This document shows positions 54,514 through 62,485 of a stretch of DNA of 64,000 bases, piece by piece (position 1 is the stretch's first letter; the number at the start of each line of letters is the position of its first letter). The DNA comes from Rhodovulum sp. ES.010 (GTDB lineage Bacteria; Pseudomonadota; Alphaproteobacteria; Rhodobacterales; Rhodobacteraceae). The stretch is from the NCBI RefSeq assembly GCF_900142935.1, contig NZ_FSRS01000001.1, forward strand, positions 3,574,501-3,638,500, written 5' to 3'. Below the pieces are notes generated by a model, which made no database searches, had not been told where the DNA came from, and saw only the letters and a program-made list of their open reading frames with translations. Position numbers and translations under genes: made by a program.

Positions 54514-54584
54514 ATTGACCTCGACTCCTCCTCCCTGTCGATAGGTCAATGACTGGGCGGGCCTCGTGCCCGCCCTTTCTTTTT
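54514..54584 (+). ncRNA. Cuckoo-RNA/CcsR-like CCUCC-loop hairpin in the phaP 3' region
   Basis: Stem ATTGACCTCGAC (54514-54525) pairs with GTCGATAGGTCAAT (54537-54550, 2-nt bulge) and presents CCTCCTCCC (54527-54535) in the loop. A GC-rich terminator hairpin follows directly. CCUCCUCCC loops followed by a terminator are the hallmark of Rhodobacter CcsR/cuckoo sRNAs. Here the second loop lacks the motif, and the element follows a phasin gene. It may be an sRNA processed from the phaP mRNA 3' end. Confidence 0.4.
54555..54584 (+). terminator. Terminator after phaP
   Basis: GGGCGGGC-CTCGT-GCCCGCCC with the run TTTCTTTTT. It separates phaP from phaR. Confidence 0.88.
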
Positions 54585-54648
54585 GCGCACGCAGCGCCTA
54601 AAGTCGGCCCGCTGCACCTGCGGCATGGATATCGAGGGAGGCCCGCCC

Positions 54649-55215
54649 GTGACCGACGCGAAACCGCCGTTGCTGATCAAGCGCTATGCCAGCCGCCGTC
54701 TCTACAACACCGAGACGAGCGACTACGTCACGCTGGAGGACATCGCCAAGGTCATCCGCGAGGGGCGCGAGGTGCAGATCGTCGACCTGAAAAGCGGCGA
54801 CGACCTGACTCGGCAATACCTGCTGCAGATCATCGCCGAGCACGAGGCCAAGGGCGAGAGCGTGCTGCCGATCAACGTGCTCACCGACCTGGTGCGCAGC
54901 TACACGACCTCGGCCCATTCGATCGTGCCGCAATTCCTGGCCCAGAGCTTCGAGATGCTGCGCGAGAGCCAGTCCAAGATGATGGAGAACATGGGCCGCA
55001 TGAACCCGATGGCGGTGGCCGCGATGCCGGGCTTCGAGGCGATGAAGGTGCAGCAGGAAGCGTTCCTGAAGGCGATGACCGGCGGCTGGGCGGCCGGGTC
55101 CGCCCCCTCTCCCGACGCGGACGCGGGCGAGGATGCGCCGGACCGGGACGAACTCATCGAGATCCGCAAGCAGCTTGCCGAGTTGCAGGAAAAGCTGTCG
55201 AAGCTGAACGAGTGA
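54649..55215 (+). CDS. phaR: PhaR, polyhydroxyalkanoate synthesis repressor
   Basis: The protein has 188 residues. The N-terminal PHB_acc_N DNA-binding domain reads LLIKRYASRRLYNTETSDYVTLEDIAKVIREG. The PHB-binding C-domain has VLTDLVRSYTTSAHSIVPQFLAQSFEMLRESQ, and the coiled-coil tail (ELIEIRKQLAELQEKLSKL) mediates oligomerisation. It represses phaP until granules titrate it. GTG at 54649 with GGGAGG upstream; ATGs further upstream are less likely. It is positioned after a strong terminator, so it needs its own promoter. Confidence 0.95.
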   Translation: MTDAKPPLLIKRYASRRLYNTETSDYVTLEDIAKVIREGREVQIVDLKSGDDLTRQYLLQIIAEHEAKGESVLPINVLTDLVRSYTTSAHSIVPQFLAQSFEMLRESQSKMMENMGRMNPMAVAAMPGFEAMKVQQEAFLKAMTGGWAAGSAPSPDADAGEDAPDRDELIEIRKQLAELQEKLSKLNE

Positions 55216-55239
55216 GCGCGGGCCGCACGGCGGCCCCCG

Positions 55240-56610
55240 TCACCCGGACAGTCCGTCAAAGACCCCGGTCAGCGCCCGTTCGAGCTTGTCGAACATCTCG
55301 TCCGTCTGGTCCTCGGTCAGGATGAAGGGCGGGCAGAGCACGACGGACTGCCCCAGCGGGCGGCAGATCAGTCCTTGGTCGGTGCAGGCATTGGCGATGC
55401 GCTCGCTGACCGACAGTTCCGCGGGGAAGGGCGTTTTCGTGGCCTTGTCGGCCACCGCCTCCAGCGCCCCCATCAGGCCCTTGCCGCGCCATTCGCCGAT
55501 ATTCGGATGCTCGGCCAGCCGCGCAAGGCCCGCCTCGAAGCGCGGGGTCAGCGCGCGGACATTGTCCAGAAGCCCCTCGTTCAGGATCACGTCGATGGCC
55601 TTGAGGGCGATCGCGCAGCCCACCGGGTGCCCCGAGGCGGTGAAGCCATGGGGGAATTCCTCGACCTCTTCGACCGCCGCCTGCAAGCGGTCGGCCAGGG
55701 CCGGGCCAAGGATCACCGCGCCCATCGGGAAATAGCCCGCGGTCAACGCCTTGGACGAGATGATCGCGTCGGGCGCGAAATCGTAGGTGTCGCAGCCCCA
55801 GACCGCGCCCGTCCGTCCGAAGCCGCAGATGACCTCGTCGGCGATCAGCGGGATGCCGTGGCGTTTCAGGATCGGCTGGATCGCCTGGAAGTAACCTGCG
55901 CTGGGCGGGATGACCCCGCCCGCGCCCATCACCGGCTCGGCGAAGAAGCCGGCGATGGTTTCGGCCCCCTCGCGGGCGATGACGTCTTCCAGTTCGGCCG
56001 CCATCCGCGCGGTGAACGCCGTCTCGGTTTCACCCGCGCGCGCCTCGCGCCAGTAATGCGGACAGGTGAGGTGGATGAAGCCGGGCAGGGGCAGGCCAAA
56101 GAGGGCGTTGTAGGGCTTGCCGGTCATCGAGGAGGCCGCGACCGTGACCCCGTGATAGGCGTTGACCCGCGTCAGGATCTTGCGCCGCTCCGGTGTGCCC
56201 TCGGCGCGGGCGAGGAACCAAAGCATCTTGAGCGCAGTGTCGTTCGCCTCGGAGCCGGAATTGGTGTAGAACACCCTGCCGCGGTCGAAGGGGGAGACCT
56301 CGACCAGCCGCTCGCTCAGCCGGACCGTCTGGTCCGACATCCGCCCGAAGAAGGCGTGGTAGCCGGGCAGGCGGTCGTATTGCGCCTTTGCCGCCTCGGC
56401 CAGGCCCGGGTGGTCGAACCCCGCCACCATGTTCCACAGGCCCGAATTCGCGTCGAGATAGCGCCGGCCCCCGGTGTCGATGACATAGGGGCCCTCGCCA
56501 TGGGTGACGACGACCGTGCCGCGCGCCTTGACGGTGGGCAGGTCGGTGAAGCCGTAGAAGCTTGCGGCCGCGGCGCGGGCCTGCCACGTGTCGGGCGCGG
56601 TGTCGGGCAT
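55240..56610 (-). CDS. Class III PLP aminotransferase (omega-amino acid / putrescine type)
   Basis: The protein has 456 residues. PLP-binding blocks are RVFYTNSGSEANDTALKML, AYHGVTVAASSMTG, IPLIADEVICGFGRTGAVWGC (Asp-Glu-Val) and ISSKALTAGYFPMGAVIL with the Lys (SSKALTAGY). The subfamily transfers amino groups from omega-amino acids, putrescine or beta-alanine to pyruvate or 2-oxoglutarate. It lies near the polyamine-type cluster, which favours putrescine or gamma-aminobutyrate. It is divergent from a LysR gene that is likely its regulator. Confidence 0.92.
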   Translation of the reverse strand: MPDTAPDTWQARAAAASFYGFTDLPTVKARGTVVVTHGEGPYVIDTGGRRYLDANSGLWNMVAGFDHPGLAEAAKAQYDRLPGYHAFFGRMSDQTVRLSERLVEVSPFDRGRVFYTNSGSEANDTALKMLWFLARAEGTPERRKILTRVNAYHGVTVAASSMTGKPYNALFGLPLPGFIHLTCPHYWREARAGETETAFTARMAAELEDVIAREGAETIAGFFAEPVMGAGGVIPPSAGYFQAIQPILKRHGIPLIADEVICGFGRTGAVWGCDTYDFAPDAIISSKALTAGYFPMGAVILGPALADRLQAAVEEVEEFPHGFTASGHPVGCAIALKAIDVILNEGLLDNVRALTPRFEAGLARLAEHPNIGEWRGKGLMGALEAVADKATKTPFPAELSVSERIANACTDQGLICRPLGQSVVLCPPFILTEDQTDEMFDKLERALTGVFDGLSG

Positions 56611-56664
56611 GGCGTGTCTCCTGGTCGGGCGGGTCGGACGGAGGCTATCGCCGCGCCCGACGGG

Positions 56665-56683
56665 GCGCAATCGCGCGTTGCGC
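56665..56683. promoter_or_regulatory. LysR-type dyad between aminotransferase and lysR
   Basis: GCGCAA-TCGCGCG-TTGCGC, a perfect 6-bp dyad in the 121-bp divergent intergenic region. It suits a LysR regulator target site. Confidence 0.4.
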
Positions 56684-56731
56684 GCGGGGCGCCCGGGCCC
56701 TAGCGTGGCGCCTGTCGCAGCAGGGGAGGGG

Positions 56732-57703
56732 ATGGTGGGGCAGCAGCCGCCGGGCCGGATCACGCTTTGGGGCACCGAGGTGTTCGTCGCCGCGGCCGAG
56801 GAAGGCACGCTGTCGGCCGCCGCGCGCCGCCTCGGGGCGAGCGTGTCGGCCGTTTCCCAGCAGCTCTCGGCGCTGGAGGCCGCGCTGGGGGCGGCGCTGC
56901 TCGACCGGACTGCGCGCCCGCTGGCGCTGACCCCCGCCGGCGAGATGTTCCTGCGCCGCGCGCGGGCGATGCTGGCCGAAGCAGGCGCGGCCCGCGCCGA
57001 GATCGCCGCGCGCGATCTATCGGCGCTGCCGCTCATGCGGCTCGGGATGATCGAGGACCTGGAGGCGGACGTGACGCCGCGGCTGTTGTCCGAGATGGCG
57101 GGCGAGTTGACGCGGTCTCGGTTCCAGCTTGAAACCGGGCCGAGCCACCGATTGCTCGGGCTGCTCGACGCGCGCGCCCTCGACATGGTCGTGGCGGCCG
57201 ACCCCGGCCAGGCGGCCGACTGGATGGAACTGCACCCGCTGTTGACCGAACCGTTCCTGGTCGCCGCGCCGCAGGGCCGACTGGACCGGGCCGGCGACGT
57301 GCTGGCGCAACTCATGGCGCTGCCCTTCGTGCAGTATACCCAGCGCCACCAGATGGGCCGGCAGATCGCCGAACACCTGGCCCGGCATGATCTGCGGCCC
57401 GCCGGGCGGTTCGAACTCGACAGTTACAACGCGATCCTCGCGATGGTCGCGGGCGGCGCGGGCTGGACGATCCTGACGCCGCTGGGGCTGTTGCACGCGC
57501 GGCGTTTCCGCACCGAGGTGGACGTGCTGCCCCTGCCGCTTGCGCCGTTGTCACGGCGGATCGCGCTGATCGCGCGGGCGGGGGTCCTTGGCGACATGCC
57601 CTTGCGCATGGCCGACCGGCTGCGGCCGCTGCTCCGCGATCTCGTGGTGGAGGCGGCGGTCGGGCGGCAGCCCTGGTTGCAGGATGCGCTGCGGGTCCTT
57701 TGA
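56732..57703 (+). CDS. LysR-family transcriptional regulator
   Basis: The protein has 323 residues. The HTH near residues 10-70 reads EVFVAAAEEGTLSAAARRLGASVSAVSQQLSALEAALGAALLDR. The effector domain (about 95-290) includes RLGMIEDLEADVTPRLLSEMAG and AILAMVAGGAGWTILTPLGL. ATG behind GGGGAGGGG. It is divergent from the aminotransferase gene, its probable target. Confidence 0.9.
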   Translation: MVGQQPPGRITLWGTEVFVAAAEEGTLSAAARRLGASVSAVSQQLSALEAALGAALLDRTARPLALTPAGEMFLRRARAMLAEAGAARAEIAARDLSALPLMRLGMIEDLEADVTPRLLSEMAGELTRSRFQLETGPSHRLLGLLDARALDMVVAADPGQAADWMELHPLLTEPFLVAAPQGRLDRAGDVLAQLMALPFVQYTQRHQMGRQIAEHLARHDLRPAGRFELDSYNAILAMVAGGAGWTILTPLGLLHARRFRTEVDVLPLPLAPLSRRIALIARAGVLGDMPLRMADRLRPLLRDLVVEAAVGRQPWLQDALRVL

Positions 57704-57712
57704 CGCGCGAGG

Positions 57713-58915
57713 TCAGGTGCCGTAGGCGCGCATCTCGGGCGTCTTGACCGCCTCGGCCGCGTCGACCACGGCCCCCGCGATATGGTCGAGCTCCGCGCGT
57801 GTCAGCCGGGCCGGCAGCCGCGTGTCGCAGGCGCGCATCAGCATCGCCCGCGTCTTCGGCAACTCGGGCAGCGGGCCTTCGATGAACTGCCAGTTCCAGA
57901 AGGCGCGCGCGTTGTCCCGGCTCAGGCCGAACACCTGCACCGACACACCCCGCGCCTTGGCCTCCTCCTGGAAGGCCAGCGCCTCGTCGTCGCTGTCGAA
58001 GCCCACGAGGTTGAACTGGATCGAGTCCGGCGCGCGGGATTCGGGAGGCAGGGGCGGCGGGACGTCGAGGAAGGCGCAGGCGTTCAGCTTTTCGGCCACG
58101 TAATCGTGGTTCGCCCGGCCGTGATTGACGCGACGCTCGACCTCGGCCAGTTGCGGGCGGATCACCGCAGCCGACAGGTTCTGCATCCGCATGTTGTAAA
58201 GCGGCAGCTTGTTCTGCCAGCGGGCAAAGCTGTCCTGCAGCCCGTCGTGTTTTTTCCAGTTGTGCTCGTAGGCGCCCGACATGATGACCGCGCGGGCCGC
58301 CAGCTCGGGGTCGTCGGTGATGAGGATACCGCCTTCGCCCGCGTTCACCAGCTTGTAGGACTGGAAGGAAAAGCAGCCGATCGCGCCCAGCGTGCCGATG
58401 TTGCGCCCGTGCCAGAGCGTGCCCAGGGAATGGGCGGCGTCCTCGATCACCGGGATGTCGCGCTCCGCGCACAGCGCCATGATCGCGTCCATGTCCGAGG
58501 TATGGCCGCGCATGTGGCTGATGATGACGGCGGAGATGTCGTCTTCGAGTTTCGCGGCGAAGTCGTCGATGTCGAGCCGGTAATTGGCGCCGACCTCGGC
58601 CAGCACCGGCTGGCAATCGGCATGCACGACCGCCGAGGGCACCGCCGCGAAGGTGAAGGCCGGGATCAGGACGCGCGCGCCCCGCGGCAGGTCCAGCGCC
58701 TTGAGCGACAGGAACAGCGCCGCCGAACAGGACGACACCGCGACCGCGTAGCGCGCGCCCATGAAGTCGGCGAATTCCCGTTCGAGCAGCGTGACCGGCG
58801 CATCCGCCGGCGCGGTATAGCGGAACAGGTCGCCCGAGCGCAGAAGCCGTTCGATTTCGGCGCGGGCCGCGTCGGGAATCGGCTCGGCATCGTAGACATT
58901 GGGCGCAAGAGGCAT
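57713..58915 (-). CDS. DegT/DnrJ/EryC1 family aminotransferase
   Basis: The protein has 400 residues. Sugar-aminotransferase-like motifs are SSCSAALFLSLKALDLPRGARVLIPAFTFAAVPSAV, IPVIEDAAHSLGTLWHGRNIGTLG and CFSFQSYKLVNAGEGGILIT, with the PLP Lys in SYKLVNAGEGG. Usually these form amino sugars, but no sugar gene is nearby, and related proteins act in amino-sugar or aminopolyol pathways. RBS GGAAAGGCG before ATG 58915. An operator-like dyad, CCTGAA-N7-TTCAGG (58930-58948), and a weak -35/-10 (TTGCCG-N17-TACAGG) lie upstream. Confidence 0.87.
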   Translation of the reverse strand: MPLAPNVYDAEPIPDAARAEIERLLRSGDLFRYTAPADAPVTLLEREFADFMGARYAVAVSSCSAALFLSLKALDLPRGARVLIPAFTFAAVPSAVVHADCQPVLAEVGANYRLDIDDFAAKLEDDISAVIISHMRGHTSDMDAIMALCAERDIPVIEDAAHSLGTLWHGRNIGTLGAIGCFSFQSYKLVNAGEGGILITDDPELAARAVIMSGAYEHNWKKHDGLQDSFARWQNKLPLYNMRMQNLSAAVIRPQLAEVERRVNHGRANHDYVAEKLNACAFLDVPPPLPPESRAPDSIQFNLVGFDSDDEALAFQEEAKARGVSVQVFGLSRDNARAFWNWQFIEGPLPELPKTRAMLMRACDTRLPARLTRAELDHIAGAVVDAAEAVKTPEMRAYGT

Positions 58916-58929
58916 GGGGTTTCGCCTTT

Positions 58930-58980
58930 CCTGAACATCCTTTTCAGGTTTCCTGTAAGCGAAATCCGTAGACCCGGCAA
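58930..58980 (-). promoter_or_regulatory. Candidate promoter and dyad for the DegT gene
   Basis: On the minus strand TTGCCG (58975-58980), 17-nt spacer and TACAGG (58952-58957), then CCTGAA-CATCCTT-TTCAGG (58930-58948) between promoter and start. The box match is weak; the dyad is perfect. Confidence 0.35.
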
Positions 58981-59003
58981 CGGTGTTGCGGTCCCTGGGC
59001 CGG

Positions 59004-60308
59004 TCAGAGCCCCAGCGTGTCGCGCAGGCCATACCACGCCATCGCAAGCGCGAGCAGCGGCTGCCGCATGCGCGCACCGCCGGGGAAGGGCGGGCAGGGC
59101 AGGCGCGCGAGCGTCTCGAACGCGGCGCTTTCGCCGCGCGCGGCCTCGGCCAGCACCCGGCCCGCCAGCGTGGCAAACGCCAGGCCATGGCCGGAATAGC
59201 CCCCCGCCGACAGGATGCCCGGCGCGGGGGCGGCCACATGGGGCAGGCGCGTGCGGGTAATCGCCAGCGTGCCGCCCCAGCCATGGGTCAGCCGCACATC
59301 GGCGAGCTGCGGGAAGACCTGTGTCAGGGGCTTGCGCACCTTGGCGCGGATATCCTCGGGGAAGCGGTAGCCGTAGCTCTCGCCCCCGCCGAACAAGAGC
59401 CGTCCGTCCGGGGTCAGCCGGAAGTAGTTGACCACGAACCGGCTGTCGGCCACCGCGATCTCCTTGGCGAGGACCTTTGCGGCACGCTCGCCCAACGGTT
59501 CGGTCGCGACGATGAAGGTGTTGATCGGCATGACCCGCGCGGCGACCTGACCGTCCAGCCCGCCGAGATAGCCGTTCGCGGCGAGGATCACCCGGTCGGC
59601 GGTGATGCGGCCCCGGTCGGTGACGACGACCGGTTTCGTCCCCGGCTCGATCCGCGCCACCAGCGTATCCTCGTGCAGGCGCGCGCCCGCCCCCGCGGCG
59701 GCCCGGGCCAGCCCGAAGGCGAAGGCAAGCGGGTTCAGGTGGCCCGCGCCCCAGTCGATCGTCCCGCCCTTGTAGACCGGCGACCCGACAAGGGCGCGCA
59801 TCTCCGCGCCGGTCAGCGGTTCGACGAGATCGTATTCGTAGTCGCGCAGCAGCTTCTCGGCATAGGCATGGGCGCGGGCCACGCCGCGCTCGGTCCATTC
59901 CGCCTGGACGACGCCGGGGCGGTAATCGCAGTCGATCCCGTGCCCGGCGATGAGCCGGGCGACCAGCGCCTTCGCGTCCTCGGCGAGGTGCCAGAGCCGG
60001 GCGGCGTCGGCGTCGCCCAGCATGTCTTCCAACTCGTCCTGGTGGAGCCGATGGCCCGAGCCGACCTGCCCGCCGTTCCGCCCCGAGGCGCCGAAGCCCA
60101 CCCGGTGCGCCTCGACCAGCACCACGTCGGCGCCCGCCCGTGCCGCGTGGAGCGCCGCCGAAAGGCCGGTGTAGCCCCCGCCCACCACGCAGATATCCGC
60201 CCGCAGGTCGCCCTGAACCGGCGGGAACGGGGCGAGCGGCGGCGTGACCTCGGCATACCAGCTGGCCGGATAGGCCGCGCGGCGGTCGTTGGCGAACAGC
60301 AGGTTCAT
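59004..60308 (-). CDS. FAD-dependent amine oxidase, gamma-glutamylputrescine-oxidase-like
   Basis: The protein has 434 residues, DAO-family FAD oxidoreductase. The dinucleotide motif is ICVVGGGYTGLSAALHAARAG (near 38), and FGASGRNGGQVGSGH is the PuuB/solute-binding signature; C-terminal LSAGGYSGHGLAFATLAGRVLAE closes the FAD domain. PuuB-type enzymes oxidise gamma-glutamylputrescine to an aldehyde. The ATG overlaps the stop of the glutamine-synthetase-like gene just upstream (ATGA), as in puu clusters, which supports the polyamine assignment. Confidence 0.88.
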   Translation of the reverse strand: MNLLFANDRRAAYPASWYAEVTPPLAPFPPVQGDLRADICVVGGGYTGLSAALHAARAGADVVLVEAHRVGFGASGRNGGQVGSGHRLHQDELEDMLGDADAARLWHLAEDAKALVARLIAGHGIDCDYRPGVVQAEWTERGVARAHAYAEKLLRDYEYDLVEPLTGAEMRALVGSPVYKGGTIDWGAGHLNPLAFAFGLARAAAGAGARLHEDTLVARIEPGTKPVVVTDRGRITADRVILAANGYLGGLDGQVAARVMPINTFIVATEPLGERAAKVLAKEIAVADSRFVVNYFRLTPDGRLLFGGGESYGYRFPEDIRAKVRKPLTQVFPQLADVRLTHGWGGTLAITRTRLPHVAAPAPGILSAGGYSGHGLAFATLAGRVLAEAARGESAAFETLARLPCPPFPGGARMRQPLLALAMAWYGLRDTLGL

Positions 60309-61660
60309 ACGTTCAACAACAGGTGTTCGCGTTCCCACGGGCTGATAACCTGGAGGAACTCCTTGTATTCCAGCGCCTTGACCGTGGAGTAGATGGTGCA
60401 GAACTCTTCGCCCAGCACCGCGCGCACGGCGGGCGCGTCGTCGAAGAGATCGAGCGCCTCGCCCACGTTGCGCGGGATCGATTCGTCGCCCGAATAGGCG
60501 TCGCCCTTGAATTCGTCCTTGGGATAGGCGCCCTCGATCAGCCCCAGGTAGCCGCAGGCCAGCGAGGCGGCGATGCCCAGATAGGGGTTGCAATCCATCC
60601 CCGCCAGCCGGTTCTCGACCCGCCGCCCGGCCGGGTCCGAGACCGGCACGCGCAGCCCCGTGGTGCGGTTGTCGCGCCCCCATTCCAGGTTGATCGGCGC
60701 GGCGAAGTCGGGGACGTAGCGGCGATAGCTGTTCACGTAGGGCGCCAGCAGCGCGACGACCGAGGGGATGTGCGTCTGCAGCCCCGCGATGAAATGCAGG
60801 AAGGCGTGGCTTTCCGGCCCGTCCGCTTCGGAGAAGATGTTGCGCCCGGTTTCCGCGTCGACCACCGAGTGGTGCATATGCATGGCCGATCCGGGCTCGT
60901 CCTCGATCGGCTTGGCCATGAAGGTGGCATAGCAGTCGTGGCGCAGCGCCGCCTCGCGGATCAGCCGCTTGAAATAGAAGATCTCGTCGGCAAGCTTCAC
61001 CGGGTCGCCGTGGCGCAGGTTCATCTCGATCTGGCCGGCGCCGCCCTCCTGCAGGATGCCGTCGATCTCCAGCCCCTGCGCCTCGGCGAAATCGTAGATG
61101 TCGTCGATGACCGGGCCGTGCTCGTCCACGGCGCTCATCGAATAGGCCTGCCGCGCGGCGGCCTTGCGGCCCGACCGGCCCACGGGGGCCTCGACGGGTT
61201 CGGCGGGGTTCACGTTGCGCGCGACGAGGAAGAATTCCATCTCGGGCGCGACGATCGGTTTCCAGCCGCGGGCGTTGTAAAGCGCCACCACCCGCCTGAG
61301 CACGTTGCGCGGCGCGATCTGCACCGGATTGCCGGACTGGTCGGCGATGTCATGGATCACCTGCAGCGTGTAATCCGCCGTCCAGGGCGCGGCGGTCGCG
61401 GTGCTGAAGTCGGGGGTCAGGATCATGTCGGGCTCGGTGAAGGCCTGGCCCTCGATCTGCGCCCAGTCGCCGGTGATCGTCTGCAAGAAGATCGAGTTCG
61501 GCAGGTAGAACCGGCTTTGCGTGGCGAACTTGGCCGCCGGCATCGCCTTGCCGCGGGCGACGCCCGCGATATCGGCGACGATGCATTCCACCTCGTCGGG
61601 TTTGCGCCCGCCGAGATAGGCGCGGGCGGCATCGGGAAGCTGGTCGAGCCAGTCGGACAT
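60305..61660 (-). CDS. Glutamine synthetase-like ligase, gamma-glutamylputrescine-synthetase type
   Basis: The protein has 451 residues, type III/PuuA-like GS fold. Motifs are VECIVADIAGVARGKAMPA at the N-terminus, PEMEFFLVARN, QEGGAGQIEMNLRHGDPV, MAKPIEDEPGSAMHMHHSVVD (metal/ATP region) and NRTTGLRVPVSDPAGRRVENRLAGMDCNPYL. No adenylylation Tyr motif of GlnA is seen. It probably ligates glutamate to an amine such as putrescine. It is operonic with the oxidase and the amidotransferase. Confidence 0.9.
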   Translation of the reverse strand: MSDWLDQLPDAARAYLGGRKPDEVECIVADIAGVARGKAMPAAKFATQSRFYLPNSIFLQTITGDWAQIEGQAFTEPDMILTPDFSTATAAPWTADYTLQVIHDIADQSGNPVQIAPRNVLRRVVALYNARGWKPIVAPEMEFFLVARNVNPAEPVEAPVGRSGRKAAARQAYSMSAVDEHGPVIDDIYDFAEAQGLEIDGILQEGGAGQIEMNLRHGDPVKLADEIFYFKRLIREAALRHDCYATFMAKPIEDEPGSAMHMHHSVVDAETGRNIFSEADGPESHAFLHFIAGLQTHIPSVVALLAPYVNSYRRYVPDFAAPINLEWGRDNRTTGLRVPVSDPAGRRVENRLAGMDCNPYLGIAASLACGYLGLIEGAYPKDEFKGDAYSGDESIPRNVGEALDLFDDAPAVRAVLGEEFCTIYSTVKALEYKEFLQVISPWEREHLLLNV

Positions 61661-61661
61661 C

Positions 61662-62339
61662 TCAGCGTCTTTCGGTGAAGAAGCGCGCGATGCGGTCGGC
61701 CATCGCCCCGTTGTCTGTGGGCGTGCCGAGGCGCGCGCGCGCCTCGGCCAGCCGGTCCTCGGGCACCACGCCGGGCGCGCGATGCGTCATCAGCCCCTCG
61801 ATGAACCCGGCCCCGTATTCGGGATGCGGCTGCACCGACCACGCCCGGTTGCCGTAGACCAGCGCGGCATGGGCGCAGCGTGTGCCGTGGCCCACCGTTT
61901 CCGCCGCCTCGGGGGGGCGGATCACCTGGTCCTGGTGCCAGGCGTTGAGCGTGTAGGTCTGCCCGTCGATCTCGTAGTCGCGGGGGCCCACGGACCAGCC
62001 GCCCTCGAACTTCTCGACATGGCCGCCGAGGGCCTGGGCGATGATCTGGTGGCCGAAGCAGATACCTACGATGGCAATCTCGGCGCCGTAAGCGTCACGA
62101 ATGAAGGTCTCCAGCGGCGGGATGAAATCGTGGTCTTCGTAGGTGCCGTGCTTCGACCCGGTGATGAGCCAGCCCTCGGCGGCATGGACCGAGGCGGGAA
62201 ACTCCATATGCTCGACATCGTAGGTCTGGAACGTGAAGCCGCGCCCGGCCAGCAGGCGTTCGACCATGTCGGGATAGTCGCCATACGTGTCCCGAAGCGC
62301 GTCGGGCGCATGGCCGGTCTGCAGGATGCCGATCCGCAT
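61662..62339 (-). CDS. Class I glutamine amidotransferase-like hydrolase
   Basis: The protein has 225 residues. The catalytic Cys sits in VGICFGHQIIAQALGGH and the His-Glu in SVQPHPEYGAGF. The fold is that of GMP-synthase-type GATase domains; a stand-alone copy beside PuuA-like ligases suggests hydrolysis of a gamma-glutamyl amide, a PuuD-like step. The stop is 1 nt from the next gene start. Starts with MRIGILQTGHAPDAL. Confidence 0.88.
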   Translation of the reverse strand: MRIGILQTGHAPDALRDTYGDYPDMVERLLAGRGFTFQTYDVEHMEFPASVHAAEGWLITGSKHGTYEDHDFIPPLETFIRDAYGAEIAIVGICFGHQIIAQALGGHVEKFEGGWSVGPRDYEIDGQTYTLNAWHQDQVIRPPEAAETVGHGTRCAHAALVYGNRAWSVQPHPEYGAGFIEGLMTHRAPGVVPEDRLAEARARLGTPTDNGAMADRIARFFTERR

Positions 62340-62485
62340 GGGAAATCCGTGGGTTGTGCGCGTGGAGGGTAGTCCCGCGCGCGGGCACGGGCAAGGGCCT
62401 GCCCGCGCGGCCCGGCGATGTCGGATGGTCGCGGGGCGGCGGGCAGATCGAGGCGTCGTTGCGCGCCGTTCCGTGATCGCGGTGC

